From Owenweeksia sp. (GTDB lineage: Bacteria; Bacteroidota; Bacteroidia; Flavobacteriales; Schleiferiaceae): a stretch of 61,999 bases of DNA. Location: contig JANQPD010000056.1 of assembly GCA_028285465.1 (NCBI GenBank), positions 1 through 61,999 of the forward strand. Reading direction: 5' to 3'. Below the pieces are notes generated by a model. That model made no database searches. It was given only the letters and a program-made list of their open reading frames with translations, and was not told the DNA's origin. Position 1 is the stretch's first letter; each line of letters begins with the position of its first letter. The position numbers and the translations under genes were made by a program. Positions 48,024 to 56,878 of the stretch are shown here, piece by piece.

Positions 48024-48470
48024 TTAGGGAATAGGAGTAGCCCGGTTTAAGATATAACAGAAATCGTCCGGGTTGGAGTCGTTGAGTTCCAAAGTTCCTG
48101 TAAAAGAAACCACGTCATCCGTTTTATAACGTTTGGGTGGTTGGGTAAAGCGTAGGGTCATTACAGATTCCGGCCCGGCACCTCCACAAAAGAAGCAGGA
48201 GCTAAACGGGTAGGCGGAGAGGGCGTATTGTCCTCCCTCTACATCGAGGGGTATGATGTACCCCTTAATAATAACGACTTTGTTTTCGTATTGCTTTACT
48301 TGTTTGGAGAAAATGGGAAAGATATACCAACCTTCCAGTTCTTTTGAATAGCGATCTTCAAAATCAATATCAGCCAAGATCTTCCAATCAATCAGGCTGG
48401 CTTTGCCCTTCTGCCAGTAAAGAGAGGAGCTCAACATGGCAAATCCTATAAGCACTGTCCACGCTTTCAT
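48024..48470 (-). CDS. Exported protein with SCFFCG motif (DUF3299-like), copy 2
   Basis: A 148-residue protein with an N-terminal hydrophobic leader (VLIGFAMLSSSLYW) and a beta-rich domain with IIKGYIIPLDVEGGQYALSA and FSSCFFCGGAGPESVM (Cys92, Cys95). The same block recurs in the next gene upstream, so the two are paralogues. This pattern (G-Y-(M/I)-(V/I)-P-(M/L), then a CxxC) resembles DUF3299, exported proteins found beside MacB-like ABC systems in proteobacteria. It is the last gene of the ABC cluster and overlaps its paralogue by 4 bases. Metal handling is inference. Confidence 0.72.
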   Translation of the reverse strand: MKAWTVLIGFAMLSSSLYWQKGKASLIDWKILADIDFEDRYSKELEGWYIFPIFSKQVKQYENKVVIIKGYIIPLDVEGGQYALSAYPFSSCFFCGGAGPESVMTLRFTQPPKRYKTDDVVSFTGTLELNDSNPDDFCYILNRATPIP

Positions 48471-48892
48471 TCTATTTCCGCTTTTGTTAGAGTAAAAAAC
48501 AGATCTTGTCCGTTCCGGTTTAGTTTTAAAATACCTGTTACGGTAACATATTCATCTGTTGCAAAACGCCCGGGAGCTTCTTTAAATTGCAATTCCATAA
48601 CCGTTTCAGGGCCCGCATTACCGCAAAAGAAACAACTCTTAAAGGAATTCTTGGATAGGGCATACTGTTTGGCGGTCACATCCATAGGCACCATATAGCC
48701 GCTTATCATTACTTCTTGTCCCTCGAGCTTTTCCAACACACCGGGGAACTGGGGTTTATAGCTCAATTCTCCATCGAGCGAAAAATCGTTTTTATACGTG
48801 GTGAGACCCAGCAATTCCCAAACCAATATTTGAGGCTCTTGCGGGAGGGGTTTTAAGGTGGCCAGAAACAGTATGAGCAAAAGCTTAGGCAT
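48467..48892 (-). CDS. Exported protein with SCFFCG motif (DUF3299-like), copy 1
   Basis: A 141-residue protein from the ATG at 48892 (MPKLLLILFLATLK leader); the longer frame to 48952 overlaps the permease gene by 68 bases and lacks a signal. The conserved block is VMISGYMVPMDVTAKQYALS, then FKSCFFCGNAGPETVM (Cys87, Cys90), closely matching copy 2. The paralogues also share TVTG/SFTGTLELN-type strands after the motif. It overlaps the permease gene by 8 bases and copy 2 by 4. Confidence 0.72.
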   Translation of the reverse strand: MPKLLLILFLATLKPLPQEPQILVWELLGLTTYKNDFSLDGELSYKPQFPGVLEKLEGQEVMISGYMVPMDVTAKQYALSKNSFKSCFFCGNAGPETVMELQFKEAPGRFATDEYVTVTGILKLNRNGQDLFFTLTKAEIE

Positions 48893-50174
48893 GTGAAAGG
48901 GTTTTTGGAATGTTGAGGTAAAAGGCCTGTATTGCCGGAAGTAAGGCGGCAAAAAAACTGATCAAAAAGCCAGCCAGCACCAGGTAGCTTTCATACGTCA
49001 ACCATGCCCACCAATCCGGGCTGAGCCCCAAGCCAAGGTCCATATTAGTAAGGAGTAGGTATAGAATGCCTCTGCTTAGCAAAAAAGCGATCAGCAGAGA
49101 AAAGAAGGCAATAAGTAAGCCCTCCAGACAAATTAACGTAAAAAGCTGCCAGCGGCTCGCACCCAGGTTGCGCAGCAGGGCCAACTCTCCTTTACGTGCC
49201 TGTAAAGACTGGTATAGAGAAATGAAAACACTGATGCCGGAAAGCAGTATTACAACAAAGGCGAGAGCTTGCAGGAATACTACCGCATCGGCTACCAAAG
49301 AGAACAGGCGGTTTACTTCAAAGGCAGGTAGGGCTGCCATCAGCCCCGTATTATCGTTGATGTAATTCGGCAGCATTATTCTGGCCATCGCTCCTTTAAA
49401 CTGAACAAGGGCGGCTGTAATTTCTTTTTCCCCCTTTTCATCAGCCCCCATGTCAGATGTTGAGATCAGGTGACCTTCTTCGTGTGTATGATGTTCTCCC
49501 TCTTCATGGTCGTGATCGTGTGCCTCTTCGTGGGAAGCGTGCTCTTCTTCGTCATGAGATTCATGCACGGCCCACACACTTTGGAGGTTGGTAATAATGA
49601 GCTTATCCACTACATTTCCCTGTGCAGGAATGATCCCAACCACCTTGTATGTGAAGCTTTCATGACTTTCTATGGCATCTTGCAAACCATGACTGCCGTA
49701 AAAAGTGTCGTTTACTTTTAGACCTGTACGGGCTGCTGCTTCCGCACCTACTAATACTTCTCCGGTATGAGGAAAGTTCTTTGAACTTTTGAGAAAGGCA
49801 GGGGCGTATAGTTGAAGGTAATCCGCATTGGTTCCCAGGATCCGAAAATTTTGATAGCTGTCTCCGTAACTTAAGGGAATGGCTTTTTTAACCAAGGCAT
49901 TTTTCTGCAACTTCTCAAACTCATCCAGGTTGATGTTGCCCGTAGGAGCGTCAATATGGTATACTGCGCTTAAGATCAATTGAAGAGGGCTTCCTTTGGC
50001 TCCCACCACCATGTCGATGCTCTCAATGTTTTTGATGAAGCGTTTTTCCAGTTGGTTTTGTGCCAATAATACAAGGGAGATCAATCCACAACCAAAGCTC
50101 AACAACAATATACTCAACGAACTGCTGAGCTTGCGGTGCCTGATGTTCTGGTAAGCGAGGTTCAGCAAGTTCAT
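48885..50174 (-). CDS. FtsX/MacB-type ABC transporter permease with His-rich loop
   Basis: A 429-residue permease: N-terminal helix (SILLLSFGCGLISLVLLA, ~18-37), a large extracytoplasmic domain, and three C-terminal helices (~300-320, 345-370, 397-420) of the FtsX fold, with the family stretch KGELALLRNLGASRWQLF. The periplasmic domain holds an extreme His/Glu/Asp segment, residues 204-235, with 11 His (for example HASHEEAHDHDHEEGEHHTH), the kind of loop that binds zinc or nickel. It pairs with the ATPase directly upstream (4-base overlap). Confidence 0.85.
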   Translation of the reverse strand: MNLLNLAYQNIRHRKLSSSLSILLLSFGCGLISLVLLAQNQLEKRFIKNIESIDMVVGAKGSPLQLILSAVYHIDAPTGNINLDEFEKLQKNALVKKAIPLSYGDSYQNFRILGTNADYLQLYAPAFLKSSKNFPHTGEVLVGAEAAARTGLKVNDTFYGSHGLQDAIESHESFTYKVVGIIPAQGNVVDKLIITNLQSVWAVHESHDEEEHASHEEAHDHDHEEGEHHTHEEGHLISTSDMGADEKGEKEITAALVQFKGAMARIMLPNYINDNTGLMAALPAFEVNRLFSLVADAVVFLQALAFVVILLSGISVFISLYQSLQARKGELALLRNLGASRWQLFTLICLEGLLIAFFSLLIAFLLSRGILYLLLTNMDLGLGLSPDWWAWLTYESYLVLAGFLISFFAALLPAIQAFYLNIPKTLSHA

Positions 50175-50800
50175 AAAGAGATGGATTTTGTAAAGTGGTT
50201 TTTGATGCGGGCATCGTGGGTAACCACCACGAGACTGGCCCCGGTTTCTTTGGCCATTTCCAACAACAGTTGCACTACTTTTTGCGCGTTTTCATCATCT
50301 AATGCAGAAGTGGGCTCATCAGCCAAAATAAGTTTGGGGCTGTTGAGCACGGCCCGTACGATAGAGAAACGTTGTTGCTCTCCCAAGCTCAATTCAGCTG
50401 GTTTTTTGGATAAAAGAGTAGCAACATTGAGCCTTTGTGCCAGCTGCTTGATTTTTGGTTCATCGCTTTTGCTTTGTGCCAGTTTTTGGGTAAGCCTTAG
50501 GTTTTCCAGAACACTCAGGGCTTGTACAAAGTATGCTTTTTGCCATACGAGGCTAATGTTTTTTGCTCTAAAGGCATCCTGCCGGGCAGTAGAGAGGGTG
50601 TGCGGGTCTTGCCCTTCTATCAGAACATTCCCCTTTTTAGGGGGCAATAGAGCCGCCATTAAATGCAGTAAGGTACTTTTGCCGCTGCCCGAAGGCCCTA
50701 AAACGAGTAAATGCTCATCTTGCAAAAGGGTAAGATCGGGAAACTTTAACTCGGCAGAAGAGTTATATGCATAGGTAAGATTCGAAAGTTGTAAACGCAT
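50171..50800 (-). CDS. ABC transporter ATP-binding protein (LolD/MacB-type)
   Basis: A 209-residue ATPase with Walker A GPSGSGKST (about 35-43), signature LSLGEQQRFSI, Walker B LILADEPTSALDD, and the H-loop VVTHD. The short length and sequence type match LolD/MacB ATPases that power FtsX permeases. It starts the four-gene minus-strand cluster and diverges by 39 bases from the CoA-binding protein gene. I see no Zur-type palindrome in that short spacer. Confidence 0.92.
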   Translation of the reverse strand: MRLQLSNLTYAYNSSAELKFPDLTLLQDEHLLVLGPSGSGKSTLLHLMAALLPPKKGNVLIEGQDPHTLSTARQDAFRAKNISLVWQKAYFVQALSVLENLRLTQKLAQSKSDEPKIKQLAQRLNVATLLSKKPAELSLGEQQRFSIVRAVLNSPKLILADEPTSALDDENAQKVVQLLLEMAKETGASLVVVTHDARIKNHFTKSISL

Positions 50801-50839
50801 AAGTAAAATTGTGCTGCGGCTAAATTAAAGCTTTGAAAA

Positions 50840-51196
50840 ATGAAAACGGTAGTGCTTGGTGCAAGTGATAACCCTGCTCGATATGCTTATTTGGCGGTTA
50901 AAAGCCTAAAGGAACACCAACATGAGGTGGTAGCTATAGGGCGAAGGGCCAGGCAATCGGAAGGTGTACAGATCCTGGATGGAAAACCGGAGGTGGAAGA
51001 TGTGGATACCGTGACCCTTTACCTGAATGCAAAAAACCAGGAGCAGTATTATGCATACATCTTAAGCCTTAATCCGAAAAGGGTGATCTTTAACCCGGGT
51101 ACTGAAAATGAGGAACTGGAAACCTTATTAGAAAATAACGGTATAGAGGTCCTTGAGGCGTGTACCCTGGTGATGCTTAATACCGGTCAGTATTGA
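50840..51196 (+). CDS. CoA-binding (Rossmann) domain protein
   Basis: A 118-residue protein consisting only of a CoA-binding Rossmann domain: KTVVLGASDNPARYAYLAVKSL, VVAIGRRA, VDTVTLYLN and RVIFNPGTENEEL. Stand-alone members of this family are common; they may bind CoA or a nucleotide, but no reaction is known. It is divergent to the ABC cluster and converges on the lipoprotein gene, overlapping it by 10 bases. Confidence 0.88.
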   Translation: MKTVVLGASDNPARYAYLAVKSLKEHQHEVVAIGRRARQSEGVQILDGKPEVEDVDTVTLYLNAKNQEQYYAYILSLNPKRVIFNPGTENEELETLLENNGIEVLEACTLVMLNTGQY

Positions 51197-51663
51197 AAAT
51201 CTATGAGCAGGTTTTGCCCTTCTTCCGGAAATTCTACCAATACCTTATCTCCTAAAAGCTTCAATTGCTCTGTAGCTACGCATAGCTGATCTGTGATGTA
51301 TGCTTCACACATGCCTGGATCTGAGACCCATACAGCTAAATGAGCAATAGGAGGCTGGTGTATCTTATCATCGTGCTTCTCATCCCAAACTACGAGGGCT
51401 TCCTTTTTTCCACAGCCGCTATACGAAAAGGTAAAGCAAATGCATCCTTCGCTGTAGGTATAGTCCCTTATTTGTACAGGTATGTAGAGGGACTTGTCTT
51501 CTGTCTTTTTCAATAAGCGTAATTCAGCACAAACCAAATCTTCTTTTACCCTGGTTTCTTGCGTAGGAGCTGGGGCCGGTTCTTTTTTTTCTAAGTGGCT
51601 TACTTGTTTTGTTTTGCATGCAAAAAAGAAGAAAAGGCAGGCGAAAAGGAATGCTTTTTTCAT
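51187..51663 (-). CDS. Putative lipoprotein of unknown function, paired with the secreted protease
   Basis: A 158-residue putative lipoprotein: hydrophobic leader FLFACLFFFFACK, with lipobox FFAC (Cys about residue 16). The mature protein is rich in Cys (SEGCICFTFSYSGCGKK, LVCAEL, GMCEAY), suggesting disulfides in the periplasm or at the surface. No known domain. Its start overlaps the stop of the secreted serine protease gene by 4 bases, so it is translationally coupled downstream of it and could be a partner or inhibitor (inference from position only). Confidence 0.65.
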   Translation of the reverse strand: MKKAFLFACLFFFFACKTKQVSHLEKKEPAPAPTQETRVKEDLVCAELRLLKKTEDKSLYIPVQIRDYTYSEGCICFTFSYSGCGKKEALVVWDEKHDDKIHQPPIAHLAVWVSDPGMCEAYITDQLCVATEQLKLLGDKVLVEFPEEGQNLLIDFQY

Positions 51664-53261
51664 GGTCCGTTTACTTTACTAACTACAAAAGAGGTGGTAT
51701 ATGTTTGCGCACCTTGTGTAATTCTTGCAAAATACCAACCGCTCCGAAAACGGGTTAAGGAGATCCTTTCCGGAATGTTGGGCAACATGATAAGCGCATC
51801 TGAATAAACCAGTGCACCTGTAGCGCTGAATATCTGGATGTTTACGCTTTCCGTTGAGTTTCCGAGGCCTTTTAAGTCAATATGGGTATTGGCCGGAACG
51901 GGAGCAAGGGAATAGGTAAGCGTATCTACGGGGGGAAGGTCATTTAAGTTGGCACCTCCCAAAGCTAATAAACCTGTGTTCAGGGGGTCAAGCCAGGGCA
52001 ATAATTGCCGGTCAGGACTTTGGCCGTTGCTGGTCCAGTTATAGCTGAACTTCCCGTAAAAATCTTCCCCGTTTGGCGTACTACAACCGGAAAGCCCTCC
52101 GGTAAGTTGTCCGGTTACCAGGCCATTGTCATCAAATAGGGGGGAGCCGCTCGAGCCGCCCTCCGTAGTACCAAAACCATTGGCGGTAGCGCGCCACTGT
52201 ACGAGCCAGTGCGTATTGTCTGCATTGCTCCCAAAAGCTCCGCTGCGAGCACTTCCGCTCATGCTGCTTATCTTTTTTATGTCTCCTTCCGGGTGGTGTA
52301 TACAGTATCCCTGCTCGGGGGATATACCGCCTGAGCGGTTCCAGCCTGCATAATATACATTAAAGGCCTCCGGGATGGAAGTGTTCAGGCGAAGCAGAAG
52401 CATATCCGAGCCCGTTTCTCCTCCTTCATCATCGCTGCGCGCCAGCAATTGCGCACCAGCCAGGAAAAAGTCGTCTAAATTGCCTTCAACTGGGGGATCG
52501 CTGCAATCAGGCGATTGATAATTAAAGAAAAACACCCAGCGATTGAGGTCCTGAGGACTGGCAAATGCATTATTAAAAAGGCCGCAATGCTCTGCCGAAA
52601 GGATCAAAGGTTCATAATTGTATGCTACATTATTTAATACAGTTCCGGTACACCAGCCGGCTATATTGCCGATCCGTACCAGTATGCGTACTACACTGCG
52701 GATCTGATCCCGTCTTTCATCACCCTCCGGGCATGCTACATTTACCTGGCAATCTCCTGCATCTCCGAAATCTGTTGTTTTGCTCAAAGCGGGTAAGGGC
52801 ACAAGCAATAGTTCCCTTACTGAAAAAACGGGTTTTTCCATACTCCGCCACACCAGGTGGAGACTTAACTCTTCTTGCGCCAATGCAGTGATCAATTCTT
52901 GTTGCCAAAGGTTTTTGTAGGTAAAAAACTGCAACTGTCTGCCGCCGTTAAACACTTTAAGCGTATCGCTTTGTCCAAGATTGCCTATGTGTAAAAGTGC
53001 CCTTAAAGCAAGTCCTTTGCGCTTAAACCTGAAGGTATATATTTCTTTTTCAAAAAATTGAGTGTGTTCAGCATGTTCCAGAACCAATTCGGTACGTACA
53101 TACTGCCCGTGTACCTGCATCGGTGTATAAGCTTGCACGGAGTCCAGGGTTTGCCGCACACGCTGTGCACCGGGAAAGTCGGAAAAAGCGTCCTGGGCTT
53201 TAATTGATAAGCCGAGTGTGAGCAGAAGCGTGCCGGTAATGACTAAGCTAAACGGCCTCAT
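51660..53261 (-). CDS. Secreted trypsin-like serine protease with T9SS type A sorting domain
   Basis: A 533-residue exported S1-type protease, lysyl endopeptidase-like. Signal peptide (ITGTLLLTLGLSIKAQ), prodomain to about residue 165, then the catalytic triad: His225 in LSAEHCG, Asp286 in GSDMLLLRL, Ser371 in GGSSGSPLF. Four or more Cys in the catalytic domain could form disulfides. The C-terminal sorting domain (YSLAPVPANTHIDLKGLG, ending YTTSFVVSK) directs it to T9SS. The adjacent response-regulator gene lies 1 base upstream on the same strand. Confidence 0.9.
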   Translation of the reverse strand: MRPFSLVITGTLLLTLGLSIKAQDAFSDFPGAQRVRQTLDSVQAYTPMQVHGQYVRTELVLEHAEHTQFFEKEIYTFRFKRKGLALRALLHIGNLGQSDTLKVFNGGRQLQFFTYKNLWQQELITALAQEELSLHLVWRSMEKPVFSVRELLLVPLPALSKTTDFGDAGDCQVNVACPEGDERRDQIRSVVRILVRIGNIAGWCTGTVLNNVAYNYEPLILSAEHCGLFNNAFASPQDLNRWVFFFNYQSPDCSDPPVEGNLDDFFLAGAQLLARSDDEGGETGSDMLLLRLNTSIPEAFNVYYAGWNRSGGISPEQGYCIHHPEGDIKKISSMSGSARSGAFGSNADNTHWLVQWRATANGFGTTEGGSSGSPLFDDNGLVTGQLTGGLSGCSTPNGEDFYGKFSYNWTSNGQSPDRQLLPWLDPLNTGLLALGGANLNDLPPVDTLTYSLAPVPANTHIDLKGLGNSTESVNIQIFSATGALVYSDALIMLPNIPERISLTRFRSGWYFARITQGAQTYTTSFVVSKVNGP

Positions 53262-53262
53262 G

Positions 53263-53733
53263 TTAAGACAATAAGCGCTGCCTTAACAGGAATTCCAATT
53301 GATTGTTAGCCCGTGCAAGCTTATCTAACAGCTCCCTGTTTTGCCGCCTGAGTGAATACACCTCGTAGGCTTTCTCCATAGTAGCCTTCAAGTCTCCCTC
53401 GTTCCAGGGTTTATTGAGGTAGCGGTATACCTGTCCTTTGTTGATGGCGTCTACCACTGCATTGATGTCGGTGTAGCCGGTTATGAGAATGCGTATGGGC
53501 TCAGGGTTTATTACCTGGGCTTTTTCCAGAAATTCGATACCCGTCATATTGGGCATACGCTGGTCGGTAAGAATAATGTGGAGTTCCTCTTTTTCTACGA
53601 TTTCGAGGCCTTCAGCACCAGACCCTGCGATATGCACTTTGAAGTCCTTCCTAAAAGTAGCCTTAAAGGAAGTGAGGTTATGGGCCTCATCATCTACATA
53701 CAACATTTTAATTTTCTCCTGGCCCTCACTCAT
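53263..53733 (-). CDS. Stand-alone response regulator receiver with coiled-coil tail
   Basis: A 156-residue receiver: acidic pocket YVDDE (residues 12-16), phospho-acceptor Asp57 in LTDQRMPNMTG, and the Lys in NKPWNEGD (about 111). The last ~35 residues (YSLRRQNRELLDKLARANNQLEFLL) form a coiled coil without a DNA-binding domain. The stretch PxxIRILITGYTDINAxxxAINKGxxYRYxxKPWNE is nearly identical to the receiver of the hybrid kinase at 59036, so the two are close paralogues. It is divergent from the Rv1355c-like operon and lies 1 base upstream of the secreted protease gene. Confidence 0.93.
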   Translation of the reverse strand: MSEGQEKIKMLYVDDEAHNLTSFKATFRKDFKVHIAGSGAEGLEIVEKEELHIILTDQRMPNMTGIEFLEKAQVINPEPIRILITGYTDINAVVDAINKGQVYRYLNKPWNEGDLKATMEKAYEVYSLRRQNRELLDKLARANNQLEFLLRQRLLS

Positions 53734-53820
53734 AGGATAAGATTGTTAAAAAAAACAAAGTCCAAAGTAAATGATATTTTTAACATTGTTATTTTGGTGC
53801 ACCTTAAAAGTACCAATTAA

Positions 53821-56142
53821 ATGTCAAGAAGCGCCTCTGATGATCTCTACTCCAAACTTACTGCATTAGCGGCTCCTGATACAAACAGCAATGAGCATAA
53901 GCTCTACTCCTTAGAAGAGCCCAAAGATAGGGCAGCCCTTAAAGAATTGATATCGGAGCATCCGGATTTAATTCACCACGATGAGCTAATAAGTCAATGC
54001 AGGGAGTTGGTGAAGATCAAAAACCCCGGAAAACAATATAGCAAAGACGCTTTGGAGGAGGAAGCAAGAGCCTTTTACGAGGCGCAGGGAGGGGCAGATT
54101 ATGGCAATTATGTGTATTATCCGTGGAATGGCCGCCTGGTACGCATATTGCCTGAGCATGCGTTTATCCGTTTGCGTACCAGCCGGAATAACCATAAGAT
54201 CACCCCTGAAGAACAAGCGCTGCTCAAGCAAAAGAAAGTTGGTGTAATAGGGCTTTCCGTAGGGCAATCTGTTGCGCTCACCTTGTGCATAGAACGCGTA
54301 TGTGGCAGTTTGCGCATTGCAGATTTTGACCGTCTGGAACTAAGCAATTTAAACCGCATCAGAAAAGGACTGGACTATCTCGGCGTGGAGAAGACCACCA
54401 TGGTAGTACGCGAAATAGCGGAGATTGACCCATACCTGGAAGTTGAGGTATTTCGTGAAGGCATTCGGCCGGATAACATTGATCGTTTTTTAGGCGCGGG
54501 TGAAGAAAAACTGGATCTTTTGGTGGAAGAATGCGATGCATTACCCATAAAGGTGCTGTCGAGGATAAAAGCAAGGGAAAAGCAAATTCCGGTGTTGATG
54601 GACACCAGCGACCGGGGCATGCTGGATATTGAACGCTTTGACCTTGAACCTGAAAGGCCGTTGTTTCACGGCCTGGTTCCTGAGCAGCAGCTTACAAACC
54701 TCAAGGAGCTTTCCGAGATGCAGCGTATGTCCGTTTTGTTTGCTATGGTAGGGGGAGATACACTTTCTTCGAGGCTCAAGGCTTCGCTGATCGAAATGAA
54801 TCAAACGTTGGGGAGTTGGCCGCAATTGGCTTCGTCCGTAACCCTGGGAGGGGCCATAACTACGAGCACTGTGCGCAGGATCTTACTGGGCAAAAAAGTG
54901 AAAAGCGGCCGGGTGTTTATAGACCTGAATGCTTTAATTCCCGAAGAAAAAGAGCCGGGCTACATGCCTCCACAGTTTGAGCTGCCAGGGCCGGAAGCAC
55001 GACAAGCGGATATGTCGGAGTATTTGGCGCAGGCCGGAGAAATAGAGTGTATGCCTATTTCCAATGAGCAATTGGAATTTGTTGTAAAAGAGGCCGGCAA
55101 AGCGCCTTCTTCTGGAAACGACCAGCCCTGGCTTTTTGTATACCACCGGGATTTGCTGTTTGTTTTTCACCGAAAAGACCGCTCGTTTTCCTTTGGGGAT
55201 TTTAGAGACATCGCTTCTATACAGAGTATAGGGGCAGCCGTGGAGAACTTAAGAGTGGCCGCCCAGCAAAAAGGCCTTGATATTGATTATGAGTATATTG
55301 AGAAACCCACAAAAGCACTGTTGAAGGTAGTGATCCGCTTCAAAAAACTGGAGAAGGCATTTTTCAGTGATGCCCGGTATTTACAGGCAATAACTGAGCG
55401 GCACACCAATAGGATTGTGGAACGCCCGCGCACAGAAATTGAAGCGGATACACTTTCTGATTTAAAAGAAGTGGGTGAATCTGTAAAAGGTACGGAGATC
55501 AAATTTATCACGGATGATGAACGCTTGAAAGAATTGGGAGCCATTGTGTCGGCATGCGATAAGATCAGGGTGTTGAACGCCTGGGGGCACTATGATTTTT
55601 TTCACCGGGAAATGCGCTGGACCGAGCGTCAAGCCAGGGAAAGGGGAGATGGAATAGACATTCGCTCCCTGGAAATTGCCCCTGAGATGATGGCAGCCAT
55701 CAAAATGCTAAAAGAGGAAGAAGTAATCAATACTTTGCGGTCTGTAAAAGGAGGCGATGGTTTCAATGAGATATCGACAGATGCTATTGTCACCTCAGCA
55801 GCGGTAGGTTTAGTAATTCGCCCTACTTTTGCACCCAAAGATTTTTTTGAAGGGGGGATAGCCTGGCAGCGGCTTTGGCTTAAGTCTACCATTGAAAAGA
55901 TAGCCGTACATCCGCTTATTGCCCCACTTTATATCTTTCCTAGATTAGTTTATGGAAATGCAGAGGGTTTATCAATAAAAGACATTGAGCACCTCAATGG
56001 CTTAAGAAAAACTTTTTTAGACCTGTGGGATCTTCCTGAAGGCAAAGGAGAGATTTTTATGTTTAAACTATTTAAAACAGCACATAATCCGGTAAGGGCA
56101 TACAGGTTGCCTCTAAAGGAAATATTAAATAGCGATGTTTAG
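53821..56142 (+). CDS. ThiF/E1-like adenylyltransferase fused to a nitroreductase domain (Rv1355c/MoeY-like)
   Basis: A 773-residue fusion. Residues ~100-370 are a ThiF/MoeB/E1-like Rossmann domain: KKVGVIGLSVGQSVALTL (138-155), acidic ADFDRLELSNLNRIRKG (167-183) that should bind ATP and its ribose, and EECDALPIKV (237-245). I see no zinc CxxC pairs and no obvious E1 catalytic Cys. Residues ~415-745 are a nitroreductase-type FMN domain: EAGKAPSSGNDQPWLFVY and QSIGAAVENLRVAAQQ. This matches the Rv1355c family (MoeY in Mycobacterium). Substrate is unknown; adenylation plus an FMN redox step is inferred. It starts the five-gene operon and overlaps the next gene by 8 bases. Confidence 0.88.
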   Translation: MSRSASDDLYSKLTALAAPDTNSNEHKLYSLEEPKDRAALKELISEHPDLIHHDELISQCRELVKIKNPGKQYSKDALEEEARAFYEAQGGADYGNYVYYPWNGRLVRILPEHAFIRLRTSRNNHKITPEEQALLKQKKVGVIGLSVGQSVALTLCIERVCGSLRIADFDRLELSNLNRIRKGLDYLGVEKTTMVVREIAEIDPYLEVEVFREGIRPDNIDRFLGAGEEKLDLLVEECDALPIKVLSRIKAREKQIPVLMDTSDRGMLDIERFDLEPERPLFHGLVPEQQLTNLKELSEMQRMSVLFAMVGGDTLSSRLKASLIEMNQTLGSWPQLASSVTLGGAITTSTVRRILLGKKVKSGRVFIDLNALIPEEKEPGYMPPQFELPGPEARQADMSEYLAQAGEIECMPISNEQLEFVVKEAGKAPSSGNDQPWLFVYHRDLLFVFHRKDRSFSFGDFRDIASIQSIGAAVENLRVAAQQKGLDIDYEYIEKPTKALLKVVIRFKKLEKAFFSDARYLQAITERHTNRIVERPRTEIEADTLSDLKEVGESVKGTEIKFITDDERLKELGAIVSACDKIRVLNAWGHYDFFHREMRWTERQARERGDGIDIRSLEIAPEMMAAIKMLKEEEVINTLRSVKGGDGFNEISTDAIVTSAAVGLVIRPTFAPKDFFEGGIAWQRLWLKSTIEKIAVHPLIAPLYIFPRLVYGNAEGLSIKDIEHLNGLRKTFLDLWDLPEGKGEIFMFKLFKTAHNPVRAYRLPLKEILNSDV

Positions 56143-56878
56143 AATTGATCCCCGCATAAAAATAAGGGCTTTCAGAGCTATTGAAGATAAGGATTCGGCA
56201 TTGCGTTTTGTAGAAGGACACAAACGTGTGCTGGAAGTTCATGGCGTAGAGCAGGTAACCTCGCAAAGTGCAGATTGGATACATAATCCAGGTGTTTTTG
56301 TTATTCTGGTAGAGTCGTTTGACGGGGAGAAGGTTTACGGCGGTTCACGTATTCATGCAGCCGTGCCAGGCTACGTTTTGCCTATAGAAGAAGCTACAGG
56401 CTATATGGACGAAACGGTTTATGAGCACGTGAGAAAGCAAGCGGTGAAGGGCACCGGTGAACTTTGCGGCCTTTGGAACTCTATTGAGGTGGCGGGTCTT
56501 GGCGTAGGTAGTTTTTTGGCTACGCGTGCCGGAGTAGTTATTTGCAAACAGATCGGCCTTCATTCCCTTTTTGCATTATGCGCTCCCTATACTGTACAAT
56601 TTGCGGAGCGCGTAGGGTGCGGGATATTAAAGGAGGTGGGAAATGATGGAACCTTTTATTATCCCAAGCTTGACCTACTTGCTACCGCTGTGCTCTTGAG
56701 GGACACCGAAACCCTGGAAACGGCCGTAGATGAAGAAAAGGAAAAAATAAACTTTTTACGGGAAAATCCTGTAACTGTAGTAGACGAGTTGACTCCCCGG
56801 AAGAATCAAAGCATAGAAATACACTATGACTTATCACTAACCAAGATCGACAAGGATGAGTTTAAAATTCCGATGTAA
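56135..56878 (+). CDS. GNAT-fold acyltransferase-like protein
   Basis: A 247-residue soluble protein. The region WNSIEVAGLGVGSFLATRAGVVICKQIGLHSLFALC followed by YTVQFAERVGCGILKEVGN has the spacing of a GNAT acyl-CoA transferase: a strand, a G-x-G-x-(G) acyl-CoA pyrophosphate loop (GLGVGS), a helix, and the Tyr/Phe-x-x-x-x-G-(C/F) end motif. I infer an N-acyltransferase or autoinducer-synthase-like fold. The extra C-terminal ~70 residues are acidic and uncharacterised. It overlaps the E1-like gene by 8 bases and the histidine kinase gene by 23. Confidence 0.62.
   Translation: MFRIDPRIKIRAFRAIEDKDSALRFVEGHKRVLEVHGVEQVTSQSADWIHNPGVFVILVESFDGEKVYGGSRIHAAVPGYVLPIEEATGYMDETVYEHVRKQAVKGTGELCGLWNSIEVAGLGVGSFLATRAGVVICKQIGLHSLFALCAPYTVQFAERVGCGILKEVGNDGTFYYPKLDLLATAVLLRDTETLETAVDEEKEKINFLRENPVTVVDELTPRKNQSIEIHYDLSLTKIDKDEFKIPM

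Noticed and set aside
50136..50774. 212-codon plus-strand open frame opposite the ABC ATPase
   Set aside because: Antisense to a fully convincing ATPase with all its motifs; the translation has no domain signal.
50801..50839. Zur-like operator before the His-rich ABC cluster
   Set aside because: I looked for a zinc-repressor palindrome in this 39-base divergent spacer and found none that is convincing.
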